From Arthrinium phaeospermum (taxonomy: Eukaryota; Ascomycota; Sordariomycetes; Amphisphaeriales; Apiosporaceae), in the NCBI GenBank assembly GCA_006503535.1, contig QYRS01000006.1, positions 1,674,001 to 1,738,000 on the forward strand: 64,000 nt of DNA, in the 5' to 3' direction. The notes under the pieces are model-generated. The model was not told where the DNA came from, made no database searches, and saw only the letters and a program-made list of their open reading frames with translations. Below are positions 34,253 to 44,555 of this stretch, piece after piece; position 1 is the stretch's first letter, and every line of letters begins with the position of its first letter. Made by a program: the position numbers and the translations under genes.

Positions 34253-37200
34253 ATGCCCGCGGAATCAACTTCCATGCTGGTGTGCGGCTCGCTGATCGCG
34301 AGCCACAGCGCGGCCAGCCTCGCCCGCCTGCGCTCCGGTCTCGTACACGACCCCAGCCTGGCGGGACTGCGGCAGGAGCTGGCCGAGCTTCCCGACGTCT
34401 GGTCTCTGCTGGTCGACAGAGCGCCGTCGCTGAGGGAGGTCGACGCCGCGCCCCTTTTCCGTTCCTTGTCGGGCTGGCTGGCGGGTGACAGCACCTCGTC
34501 CGAGACGCTGGGGCTGCCCGAGGGAACGCCCAAGAACACGTTTCACGCCGTCCTGACGGTGCTTACTCACATACTGGAATACGCCACGTTCCTAGACAGG
34601 AGTCAGGTGGAACACCAACAACATTCCTTCGGAGCTGGGGACGATGCGCAAACCAAGAGATTGGAAGACTTCCGCGTGGGGGGCATCCAAGGACTCTGCA
34701 TCGGCCTCCTCTCCGCCATCGTTCTCGCATGCTCCAAGACCAAAGCCGAGCTGGGCAAGAACGCAGCCGTCGCGGTGCGACTGGCCATATGCGCTGGCGC
34801 TTGCGTCGACCTGGCCGAGCTGCAGTCGGCCGAGCCCACAGTCTGTCTCAGCGCGCGGTGGTCGCGGCGCGAGGACACCCCCGCCAACGAGTGCGTCGTT
34901 GAGGCCGTATTGAAAGACCACCCAAAGGCAAGTCCAATCCCGTTTCTTCCCATTGCTTCTCTAGGGGGCTTCAAAACTAACTACAAACGACTACTTAGGC
35001 ATACATCAGCGTCCGCTCAGACATCTGCAGCGCCACCATCACAGCCTCCAAAGGGTCGGTGCCTGCCCTCATCACCGCGCTCGAGGAAAAGGGGGCGGTG
35101 GTGAAGCGGATCAACCTGTCGGGCCGCTACCACCATCCCATTCACATGCCCATGTTCACCAAGCTGCTGGAAATCTGCGAGTCTCTCCCTTTGTTCCAGT
35201 TCCCCCAAGCTGCGCACCCGCTCGTGCCCCTGAGGCGGAGCGACAGCGGCGAGCTGGTGGCGGCAGGAGGCAAGACCCCGCTGCACGAGATAGCCCTGCG
35301 CTGCATCCTCATCGAGACGGCCGACTGGCACACGACCATGGCCAAGTCGCTAGAAGCCATGGCGGCCAACGCCACGATGACGACGTCTACTTCGGGAGAA
35401 GGCGGCGAGCCCAAGACCCTGAAGAAGCTCGTGCTGGGCCCCATGGACTGCGCCCCCCGCCCCGCCTTCTCCCCCCTGCCCGTCCAGCTCATCCGGCCCG
35501 CGGCCGCCCCCGAAACCTCGTACGCGTACCCGGACGACGCCATCGCCGTCGTGGGCCTCTCGTGCCGCTTCCCCTCGGCCGAGACGCCGGCCCAGTTCTG
35601 GGACGTGCTCCGGGCCAAGCGGACGGCCACCCTGTTCGAGGGAGGAGGCCCCGACGTCGCCGGGTTGTTCGACTGCGGCCTGTTCCGCAAGTCGCCGCGC
35701 GAGGCCGAGTTCCTGGACCCGCAGCAGCGGCTGGGCCTGCACCTGGCCTACGAGGCCCTCGAGTCGGGCGGCCACTTCCGGCCCTCCTCGTCGATGGCAT
35801 CGGTGACGGCCACGGACCGGGATAACGTCGGCTGCTACGTCGGCGTCTCGTCGTGCGACTACGAGGCCCACGTCAACTCGCACGACCCCACCGCCTTCTC
35901 CTACACGGGCACCGCCCGCGCCTTCGTCAGCGGCCGCATCAGCCACTTCTTCGGCCTGACGGGCCCGTCCCTGGCCCTCGACACGGCCTGCTCCTCGTCC
36001 GGGGTCGCCCTGCACGCGGCGTGCCGGGCCCTGCAGGCGGGCGAGTGCGGCGCGGCGCTCGCGGGCGGCGTCCACCTGATGACGCCGGAGGGGCGGGCGC
36101 ACGCGAATTTGGGGGCCGCGTCGTTCCTGAGCCCGACGGGGGCGTGCCGGCCCTTCGACGCGGCGGCCGACGGCTACCGCCGCGGCGAGGGCGGCGGGTT
36201 CGTGCTGCTGAAGCGGCTGGGCCGGGCGGTGGCGGAGGGGGACCGGATCTGGGGCGTCGTGGCGGCGTCGGCGGTCAACAGCAGCAGGGGCAACAAGTCC
36301 ATCACCCTCCCCTCCTCGGGGTCGCAGAGCGCGCTCTACCGGCAGGTCCTCGAGCGGGCGGGGATGCGGCCGTCGCAGATCTCGTACGTCGAGGCGCACG
36401 GGACCGGCACCGCCAAGGGCGACCCCATCGAGTGCGAGAGCATCCGCCAGGTGCTCGGGCGGTCGCAGCGACCAGACGCGCCCCCCTTGGTCTTCGGGTC
36501 CGTCAAGGGCAACTTCGGGCACAGCGAGGCCGCCTCGGGCGTCGCCGCCTTCATCAAGACCATCCTCATGCTGCAGCGGGGGCAGATCCCGCCCCAGGCC
36601 AACTTCACGGTGCTGAACCCGGCCATCCCCTGCGTCGACGAGGCCAACATGGAGGTCGCGACGCGGATGCGGCCGTGGGACGCCCCGTTCCGCGCGGCGC
36701 TCGTCAACAACTACGGCGCGTCCGGCACCAACGCGGCCATGGTCGTCTGCCAGCCCCCGCCGCAACTCCAGCAGTCTGTCGTCGCGGAACCGGCAAAAGC
36801 GCAGAAGTACCCGGTCCTCGTCAGTGCCAACACCCCCGCCGCCCTCCAGAAATACTGCGACGCCCTTCTCGAATTGGTGGAGTCGCAGCAGCCACAACAC
36901 GGCGACCGCATCGTCCCCGCCGTCGCCAGCCAGCTGGCCCGGTCCCAAAACCACACCCTCGGCTACCGCCGCGCCTTCGCCGCCAGCACCGTCGAGGAGC
37001 TCAAGGCGGGTCTCCGGGCCGACGGCCAGGGCCGCGCCAGCTCGGCCAGCACGATACAGACGCCGCCGACCCAGAAGCCCGTGGTGCTGGCCTTCGCGGG
37101 CCAGACGGGCCGCGAGGTCCGGCTGAGCGAGGAAGCCTACCGCGGCTGCGCCCTCCTCCGCGGCCGGCTCGACGCGTGCGACCGCGCGATGCAGTCGCTG

Positions 37201-40200
37201 GGCTTGGCTGGTCTGCTCCCCCGCCTCTTCTTCGGCGCCGCGGAGCCGCCCGTCGCCGACGACGACGATCTGGTCTACCTGCACTGCATGCACTTCGCGG
37301 TGCAGTACGCCGTCGCCATGTCGTGGATCGACGCGGGGCTCCGGGTCGGCGCGCTCGTGGGGCACAGTCTGGGCCAGCTGACGACGCTGTGCGTGGGCGG
37401 GGTGCTGGGCCTGCGGGATGCGCTCCGGCTCGTCGCGGGGCGGGCGCGGTTGATTGGGACGAAGTGGGCGGCGCCGGGGCGCGGGGGCATGTTGTCGGTG
37501 GATGCCGACGCGGCGACGGTAGAGGCGCTGATCCGGTCGGTGCCGGGCGAGGACAAGGTGGAGATTGCTTGTTACAACTCCGCGGTGCATCATATCATCG
37601 CTGGCACCGAGGCGGCCGTCGCTGCCTTCGCCGAGGCCGCCAAGGCTAAGGGGGTATCTTTCCAGCCTCTTGAGGTCACGCACGGCTTCCACTCGCACCT
37701 GGTCAACTCTATCCTGCCCGAGTACCTCGAGCTCATCGAGGGCCTCACCCTGCGAAGGGCCAAGATCCCCATTGAAGCTTGCTCGGCGTCGCAGCAGTGC
37801 TGGTCCAAGGCGACCGCACAGATGATCGCCCACCAGACACGCGAGCCCGTGTACTGGAGCCGCGCCATCGCGCGGGTCGAGGAGCGCCTCGGCCCTTGCG
37901 TCTGGCTCGAGGCCGGGTCGCGGGCGGTGGGAGTCACCATGGCCCGTCGGGCTTTGGCGGCCCATCCGGGACCCAAAGCAGACTCGACTTCTTCATTCCA
38001 TTCAGCTCGACTCTACGGTGCCGATTCCCTGGACCATCTCACCCAGACGACCGTCGACCTCTGGAAAGAGGGCGTGCAGGTCCAGGCGTGGGTGTTCCAC
38101 GGTCCCCAGGCGCACACTTACGCCCCCTTGGAGATCCCGACCTACTGTTTCGAGAACTCCCACCACTGGCTGCCTCTGCTGGAGAACACCAAGAGTTCCG
38201 ACTTGATCAACACGGCATCGAGACCAGTCCAGTTCGTCTCCCTCTCGGATATGACCAAAAAGGGGGGTGAGCAGACTGCCAGGTTTGAGATCCACCAAGA
38301 GAACGAAGAGTACTCCCTCTTCGTCCAGGGACGTACCGTCTTCGGCCAGACCCTGGCGCCCTCCTCCGTCTGGATGGAAGCGGCCTCGAGGGCTCTGGAC
38401 CTCCTCCCAGACCAACCCGCCGACCGCGCCCCGGCCGTCGTCCACCAGCTGCGACTGCACGCCCCGTTCGGTCTAGACCACCAGCGAAGACTCATCCTGG
38501 TACTGCGCCGAAGTGCATCTTCTCCCGCCTCCACGTGGGAGTTCACCGTCGAGAGCCAGCTGCTCAAGGAGGGCAGCAACAACCACGGAACCAGCCGCGA
38601 CCTGCACGCCTCTGGATCCATCGGCCGCCCGGCGCGGCAGGCGGACACCCGACAATACCAGTCGCTGCTCCGCCACCTGCGCGACCGGTGCCAAGCCCTG
38701 CGCCAGGACCCCGACGCCTCGGTCGTCAACGGCGCCTTCATCGCCAAGATGATGGCGCAGGTGGCCGACTACGACAAGAGCTACCTGGGCATCCGCCGCA
38801 TCGCCTGCAAGGACTTCGAGGCCGTGGGCGAGGTCGACGTCCCCGCCGTCGTCGCCGCCGACAAGTGCGCCGCCACCGCCGCCGCCACCACCTTCGTCCC
38901 GCCCCTGTTCGACAACCTGCTCATCGTGGGCGAGCTGCACGCGAGCAGCCTCGAGGGGCTGGTCCGGGACAGCCTGTACATCTGCAAGAGCATCGATTCC
39001 GTCATCACCCACGACGGCCTGCAGGGCGGCGGGTCCCTGGCGGGAAAGGAGGAAGGGCCCTGGACGGTGCACTCGAGCCTCGAGAGGGAAAGTGCCAAGG
39101 ATCTGGTCAGCGATATGGTTGTTTTCCGGCCCGGGCAGAAGGCGCCGGTTCTGTCGATTCTGGGGGCCCGGTTCACCCAGATATCCACGCGCTCGCTGCG
39201 GAGGGCGTTGGAGTCGGTCAACGGCGGCTGCGTGGCCCAGGACGACGAGGTCTCCACCAAGCTCGTCCGTCCCAGTGGTGGTATTACCGTTGCCGACATG
39301 GGGAACCGGGTTTACTCGAGTCGGGAGACGGAGTCGGACCAGAGACTCCGCCCCAGCAACCCCGTCCGCGTCAACAGCGCGTCCGATCTCATCATGGACG
39401 ACTGCAGCGAGACGACCACGCTGTCTGCCTCCACCTCGCCATCATCCGCGGGCGTCGCCACGCCCGAAGACGAGGAGAACGTCAAGATCCTCACCGGCCT
39501 GCTGTCCGATCACCTCAACTGCGGCCAGGGCATCCCGCCCGACACGCCCTTGGTCATGCTGGGGCTCGACTCGCTGGTCATGATGCAGCTCAAGTCCGAC
39601 ATCAAGAAGGCGTTCGGCAGCCACACGAACGTCAGCAAGATCGACGAGAATTGGACCCTGTCGGGCCTCTGCGGCATGCTGTTCCCGAACGAGCCCACGC
39701 CCCAGCTTCTCGGCAGTGCGCCTTTAGTGAGCGCCAAGACTGAAACCAAGCCGGCACCACCCTTATCCTCATCCTCATCAAGATACGAAGCTGCCCTGCC
39801 TCCTTCGCGGGTGATGACTCCTATCACTTCCCGCCCGCGAAGCGCCTTCATCGAGCGGGCGGCCCGGGAGTTCGCCGCCCTGAAGCAAGCGACCGGCGCG
39901 GTGACGCGCGAGGCCAAGTTCGCCGGGTTCTTCGCCGACGTGTACCCGGACCAGCTGCGGCTGGTGACGACGTACATCCTCGAGGCCTTCGCGAAGCTGG
40001 GCTGCGACGTGCGCCGCATGCGGGCGGGCGAGAGGCTGCCCGCGATCCCGTACCTGCCCAAGCACGAGCGGCTGGTGGCCCGGCTGTACGCCATCCTGGA
40101 GGCGGCGGGCCTCGTCAGCGCCTACGACGGCCAGAGGCTCCGCTTCAAGACCATCAACAACCCCCTCGGTGGCGGGGGCGGGGGCGCCGCGGACGCGGAC

Positions 40201-41028
40201 GCGGACAGGTCCTCGGCGGAGCTGTATCGCGATATCTTGGTCAGGCACCCGGACTACCGGCCGGACCACGAGCTGCTGGCCGTCACCGGGCCCCGGCTGG
40301 CCGAGTGCCTGTCGGGCCAGGTCGACGGGCTCGAGCTCCTCTTCCAGGAAGCCCACAGCCGGGCGCTACTCGAGGACGTGTACCGCAGCTCGCCCATGTT
40401 CGCCACCGGCAACGCGCTGCTCGGCCGCTTCATGACCCAGCTGCTGCAGCACGGGGCCGGAAACGAAGACGACCCCCTCCAAATCCTCGAGATCGGCGCC
40501 GGCACGGGCGGCACCACCGGCCTCCTGCTGGACCTCCTGCTCGCCCACCAGGCGCGCTTCCACTACACCTTCACCGACATCTCCGCCGCCCTGGTATCCA
40601 GCACGCGCCAACGCCTCGAAGCCCGCTACGGCCGCGCCCGCCTGGCGCGACACATGGAATTCGCCGTCCTCGACGCCGAGCGGGCGCCGCCCGCGGAGCG
40701 CGTCGCAAAGTACCACATGGTGGTGAGCGCCAACTGCATCCACGCGACGCGGGACCTGCGGCAGTCGTGCGGGGCGATCGCGCGGCTGCTCCGGCCCGAC
40801 GGCGGGGTGCTGTGCCTGCTGGAGCTGACGCGGCCGCTGGCGTGGCTCGACTGCGTGTTTGGGCTGCTGGACGGCTGGTGGCGGTTCGAAGACGGGCGGG
40901 ACTATGCGTTGCAGGACGAGGGGCGCTGGCGGGCGGTGCTGCTCGAGGCCGGGTTCGCGGGCGTGGAGTGGAGTGGGGATGGGAGTCGGGAGGCGCAGCA
41001 GTTTCGGTTGATTACGGCGTGGCGTTGA
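34253..41028 (+). CDS. Non-reducing polyketide synthase, SAT-KS-AT-PT-ACP-CMeT, no TE (pyrone synthase of diterpenoid-pyrone type)
   Basis: Iterative type I PKS of 2234 aa, predicted to build a C-methylated 4-hydroxy-2-pyrone. Exons 34253-34927 and 34999-41028; the 71-nt intron is GC-AG (AAG/GCAAGT...TTAG), joining [11 protein letters not shown]. Domains: SAT at about 1-370 (GLCIG with Cys149; GRYHHP His270); KS about 400-820 (DTACSSS, Cys556; [16 protein letters not shown]); AT about 860-1200 (GHSLG, Ser1015); PT about 1310-1640; one ACP about 1710-1780 (GLDSL, Ser1750); CMeT about 1840-2234 (LEIGAGTGG near 2056). There is no thioesterase, reductase or condensation domain, so release probably occurs by pyrone lactonisation. 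In PT the usual GHxV catalytic His is Arg1337 (VQGRTVFGQ), while the Asp candidate (Asp1530 in LFDNLL) remains. Upstream ATG choice: 34253 is the first in-frame ATG. Confidence 0.95.
34928..34998 (+). other. GC-AG spliceosomal intron in the PKS
   Basis: The donor reads AAG/GCAAGT and the acceptor CTACTTAG. No GT donor nearby joins the SAT halves in frame: using the GT at 34932 would shift the downstream reading frame. The near-perfect match of the rest of the donor to consensus is typical of GC donors. Confidence 0.8.
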
Positions 41029-42048
41029 GGGATGGTACGGGCTCATGAGTAGTGATGGGCATTACGGATGATGTCTTGTTTTTGACATTTCATTACTGCT
41101 GTATATATTTCTCAGTCTTGTTTATTTCTTCTTTGTTTTCGATTTTTACTGTAGCATGAATACCAAATTCCTTTAGATGGCAAGATATATACGCGCGTGT
41201 CTTGATAGATGTAACAGAGATCACGGTGATCTTGCGACAAATAACGCCTAGGGACTATCGAAAAGCTGACAAGTAAAAGGAAATGCGGTTTTTAGCCTCT
41301 TCTCTTCGCACATTGCACCTGTGTGATAACCGACTCGGTGATCAAGTGCGTAAGGACGATAGCTAAAGCTCAATTCACACTAGAAGGCCAGCCGAGTATG
41401 CCTATGCCGAGCCTCGACCCTATTCAGCCCTCTCCTGTCCCAAGTTGCAGTGAAGTAACCGGCCGCCACCGACACTGGGTCATCATGATGTTATTCCCTC
41501 TTGGGCCCGTCTTAGAGTGAACCGAACAGAGACGGGAGGTTCCGAGCAGTCATAAAGCCCCCCTGGCATACTTTACTCCGCAAAGTGGACCATCACACGT
41601 TTATCGAACGTGGTATAAATTGCATAGTTCATTGGCTGCAAGTGGGCCAAACCCTATCTGCGTGACTCGCGTGCTATTGCATGGGGTATACTTGGGTGCC
41701 AAGCCCAGCCACCTGGTTTGATAGACAGGCCACTACCAAAGTAAGAGACGGGCCGTACGTACATGGGTTGCGCATCCGTTGGATGAGTACAGTATGCGTG
41801 ACCTCTTCTTACACTGGGCAATTACAGCATCGAGTCAGCCGAAAAGGGATATCCGTAATATGGTATCCATAGTGATATGGGCCAAATCTCAGTCGTGATA
41901 AACCTTCCTAGGATGACGCAAGGTCGGCGGGTTGAATGATATAGAAGGGGATGGCTTTTATTACACACTTTGCCCATTTTTGTCTACCCAGGTGACTTTT
42001 CTCTCTTGTCAATCTACTGTCGCTTCTGCTTAACCAGGCCATATCACG
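41029..42048. other. Intergenic region between PKS and FAD oxidoreductase
   Basis: About 1 kb: the PKS 3' flank is AT-rich (tgtatatatttctcag near 41100), followed by the presumed promoter of the oxidoreductase. No supported gene. Confidence 0.5.
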
Positions 42049-43494
42049 ATGAAGTTTCTCGCATCCGCCCTGCTCGTCGGCTCAGCCGCCGTAGCCCCGG
42101 CCTCTGCCGCCTGCTTCCAGAACAGCACGGGCACGGTAACCGACGTCGACGTCGCCATCATCGGCGGCGGCGCCTCGGGCGTCTACGCCGCCGCCCGCCT
42201 CCTCGACAGCAACAAGACGGTCGTGGTGCTGGAGCGCAGCGACCGCATCGGCGGCCAAACCGAGACCTACTACGACCCGACGACGGGCACGCCCGTCAAC
42301 GTCGGCGTCAAGGTCTTCTCCAACACGACCGTCACGACCGACTTCCTGACGCGCTTCGACTTCCCCATGGGCCGCCTCGACGTCGGCGCGACCCTGGCCA
42401 CGGGCACCAAGTACGTCGACTTCGCCACGGGCCAACTGCTCCCCAACTTCACGGCCGGCGGCGACCCGGCCGCCCAGGCGTCGGCGATGCGGCGCTACGC
42501 CGCCGAGCTGGCCAAGTACCCCGGCATCCGGTTCGGCTACCACCTGGGCACGCCCGTGCCCGAGGACCTGACGCTGCCGTTTGGCCGGTTCATGGAGAAG
42601 CACAACCTGACGGGCATGGCCCAGACCATGTTCGAGTTCAACGCGGGCTACGCGCCGCTGCTCGAGGTCCCCGCCCTGTACATCCTCAAGTACCTCGACG
42701 CCTACGAGCTGCAGTCCCTGCAGTCGGGCGCCTTCGTCGTCGCCGCCAACGGCGACACGGCCACCCTCTACCGGAACGCCGCCCGGTTCCTGGGCGACCG
42801 CGTCGTCTACGGCGTCAGCGGCCTGCGCATCCAGCGCCCCTCCACCTCTTCTACCACCGACGACCGCGTCACCATCTCCGTCGGCAACTCGACCACGGGC
42901 CCCCGCCTGCTCCGCGCCAAGAAGCTCATCTTCGCCGCCGCCCCGACCCTCGCCAACCTGCGCTCCGCGGGCCTGGACCTCGACGCGACGGAAGCCGGGC
43001 TCTTCGGCAAGCTGACCGCGGGCGTCTTCTACTCGCTCGTCGTCGAGGGCGCGGGCGTCCCCGCCGGCGCCAACCTCCGCAACCGCCACCCGGCCAACCC
43101 CTACGGCTTCCCCGACCAGCCCCTCATCTACTCGGTGATTCCGCTGCCCAAGACGAACGGGCTGGCGCAGGTGCTGCTGGGGTCCGCGACGGCCCTGACG
43201 ACCGAGCAGGTCGAGGCGCGCGTGGCGGCCGACATCGGCCGGCTGCCCGCTTCGGTCCGCGGGGGTGGTAACTCGACCATGTCCACTCCCAAGGTGGTCA
43301 GCATGGCGGCCCATACCTGGAACGTCATGGCGCCCGTCGCGGATATCAAGGCCGGTTTCTACGACAAGCTCGAGGGGCTTCAAGGGCTCAGGAATACGTG
43401 GTACATTGGCGCGGCTTGGGCTACGCAGAGCAGCACCACCATCTGGGAGGGGCTGGAGCAGGAGTTCCTGCCCAAGCTGCTGGCTACTTTGTAA
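42049..43494 (+). CDS. Secreted/lumenal FAD-dependent oxidoreductase (flavin amine-oxidase-like, cluster tailoring enzyme)
   Basis: Intronless gene of 481 aa. A signal peptide is evident at 1-20 (MKFLASALLVGSAAVAPASA), so the enzyme enters the secretory path. The FAD dinucleotide fold VDVAIIGGGASGVYAAARLL lies at about 33-52, followed by VLERSDRIGGQTETYYD, the GG motif of flavin amine oxidases and beta-cyclopiazonate-dehydrogenase-like proteins. The C-terminus has the second FAD contact, WYIGAAWATQSSTTIWEGL. Several N-glycosylation sequons (NST, NTT, NFT) fit a lumenal location. FAD oxidoreductases of this sort accompany diterpenoid-pyrone clusters, where they have been linked to late oxidative steps such as ether-ring formation on the side chain. 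The exact reaction here is inferred, not shown. It is co-directional with the PKS and about 1 kb downstream. Confidence 0.85.
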   Translation: MKFLASALLVGSAAVAPASAACFQNSTGTVTDVDVAIIGGGASGVYAAARLLDSNKTVVVLERSDRIGGQTETYYDPTTGTPVNVGVKVFSNTTVTTDFLTRFDFPMGRLDVGATLATGTKYVDFATGQLLPNFTAGGDPAAQASAMRRYAAELAKYPGIRFGYHLGTPVPEDLTLPFGRFMEKHNLTGMAQTMFEFNAGYAPLLEVPALYILKYLDAYELQSLQSGAFVVAANGDTATLYRNAARFLGDRVVYGVSGLRIQRPSTSSTTDDRVTISVGNSTTGPRLLRAKKLIFAAAPTLANLRSAGLDLDATEAGLFGKLTAGVFYSLVVEGAGVPAGANLRNRHPANPYGFPDQPLIYSVIPLPKTNGLAQVLLGSATALTTEQVEARVAADIGRLPASVRGGGNSTMSTPKVVSMAAHTWNVMAPVADIKAGFYDKLEGLQGLRNTWYIGAAWATQSSTTIWEGLEQEFLPKLLATL

Positions 43495-43944
43495 ACGATG
43501 TCGCTGGAAGCTGGAAAAATTCACTGGGGGGCACTGGCTCCTGATACTCTTCTATAATCTTCATAACTTGCTCAAAGTAGTTCTGTTAGTAATTCCCTAT
43601 GCTTTTCCTCAAGCCAAATCCCAATGTCAGGCGGCCTCTTTATGAATTCGAATTACATTTCATTGTGGTTCCATGGGTTGAATAATATTAGCACCAACAT
43701 GACCACCGCTGTATACAGCCCCTCCTACCCATTTCCATTCTCCTGAACCCGCCCACCATGCACTGGCTTGCTTATGGCGCCGACCCAAACCCTACATAGG
43801 TCACTGCCGAGTCAAACAATCCACATATTATACGCAACAGGAATGGCAGAGACCAGAGCATCAGTAAGTATACACCACAAAGGTCGGCCACGACGCTTGT
43901 CGTCCTATACCATCGTAACCGACCTTTTCTCCATCAATAGGATA

Positions 43945-44043
43945 GGTCAGATGGCCGAGTTGGTTATGGCGCAAGGTTAAGGTCACCTTAATACTTTCAT
44001 CCTTGTGGAGCAATCCGCGTGGGTTCGAATCCCACTCTGATCA
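43945..44043 (+). tRNA. tRNA-Leu (AAG) with a 17-nt intron
   Basis: Class II tRNA with a 7-bp acceptor stem (GGTCAGA at 43945 with TCTGATC at 44036-44042, discriminator A at 44043). The D arm contains GGCCGAG and GGTTATGGC. The anticodon stem is CAAGG/CCTTG with loop TTAAGG...T. The anticodon AAG is at 43979-43981, and the intron follows position 37 at 43983-43999. The variable arm is GGAGCAATCC, and the T arm GTGGG-TTCGAAT-CCCAC is perfect. A fungal tRNA-Leu(AAG) with a short anticodon-loop intron is well known from Neurospora. Confidence 0.93.
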
Positions 44044-44046
44044 AGA

Positions 44047-44056
44047 TTTTCTTTTT
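44047..44056 (+). terminator. RNA polymerase III terminator of tRNA-Leu
   Basis: TTTTCTTTTT begins 4 nt after the discriminator base, as expected for Pol III termination. Confidence 0.8.
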
Positions 44057-44555
44057 GCTCTTTTCACCTTTTACTTACAACGCTTCTTTTAACTACTCTA
44101 TATTCTGTTGAAGACATACTTCTTTAGTACACATGTAGATTCTTTTATGTGTTCTGAACTCCATAATGTAGTTTCCTTGCTGTTGTTCACGATCATTGCG
44201 TTTATTTTGCTACATCAGGCTACACCCATCCGGGGTATCGCTGTTTGCCTGAGGATTTGCACAACCAAGCATTGGTGTGCGTCTTGAACTTGAGGGCCAT
44301 AGGCAATTAACACCCGTTCGTGGTTCGGCCGTTCGTTATGGACTAAGAATATTTGCATATCGCATGGCAAAGTCGGGCATGGCCACATTACAAGTCGTGC
44401 CTGTAGCCACTCATGGTGATAGAAATAGTTCACATCACCAGACAAATGGCGAGAACAGACACATAGCATCATCGATCCTCAAATTAATATTAGGTATCGT
44501 CTGTTGAACAGCATAAAAAAACAGCGTATCTCCGGCTCTTCTTGGCACTTCCAAC

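Noticed and set aside
35853..37649. 598-codon sense-strand frame overlapping the PKS
   Set aside because: Arg/Pro/Gly-rich frame-shifted shadow of the KS-AT region without any motif.
35350..37965. 871-codon antisense open frame inside the PKS
   Set aside because: It is opposite the KS-AT coding region and has the Arg/Gly/Ala-rich composition of a shadow frame in GC-rich DNA; the sense frame carries all catalytic motifs.
42082..43524. 480-codon antisense frame over the FAD oxidoreductase
   Set aside because: Composition typical of a shadow frame; the plus strand has a signal peptide, Rossmann fold and C-terminal FAD motif.
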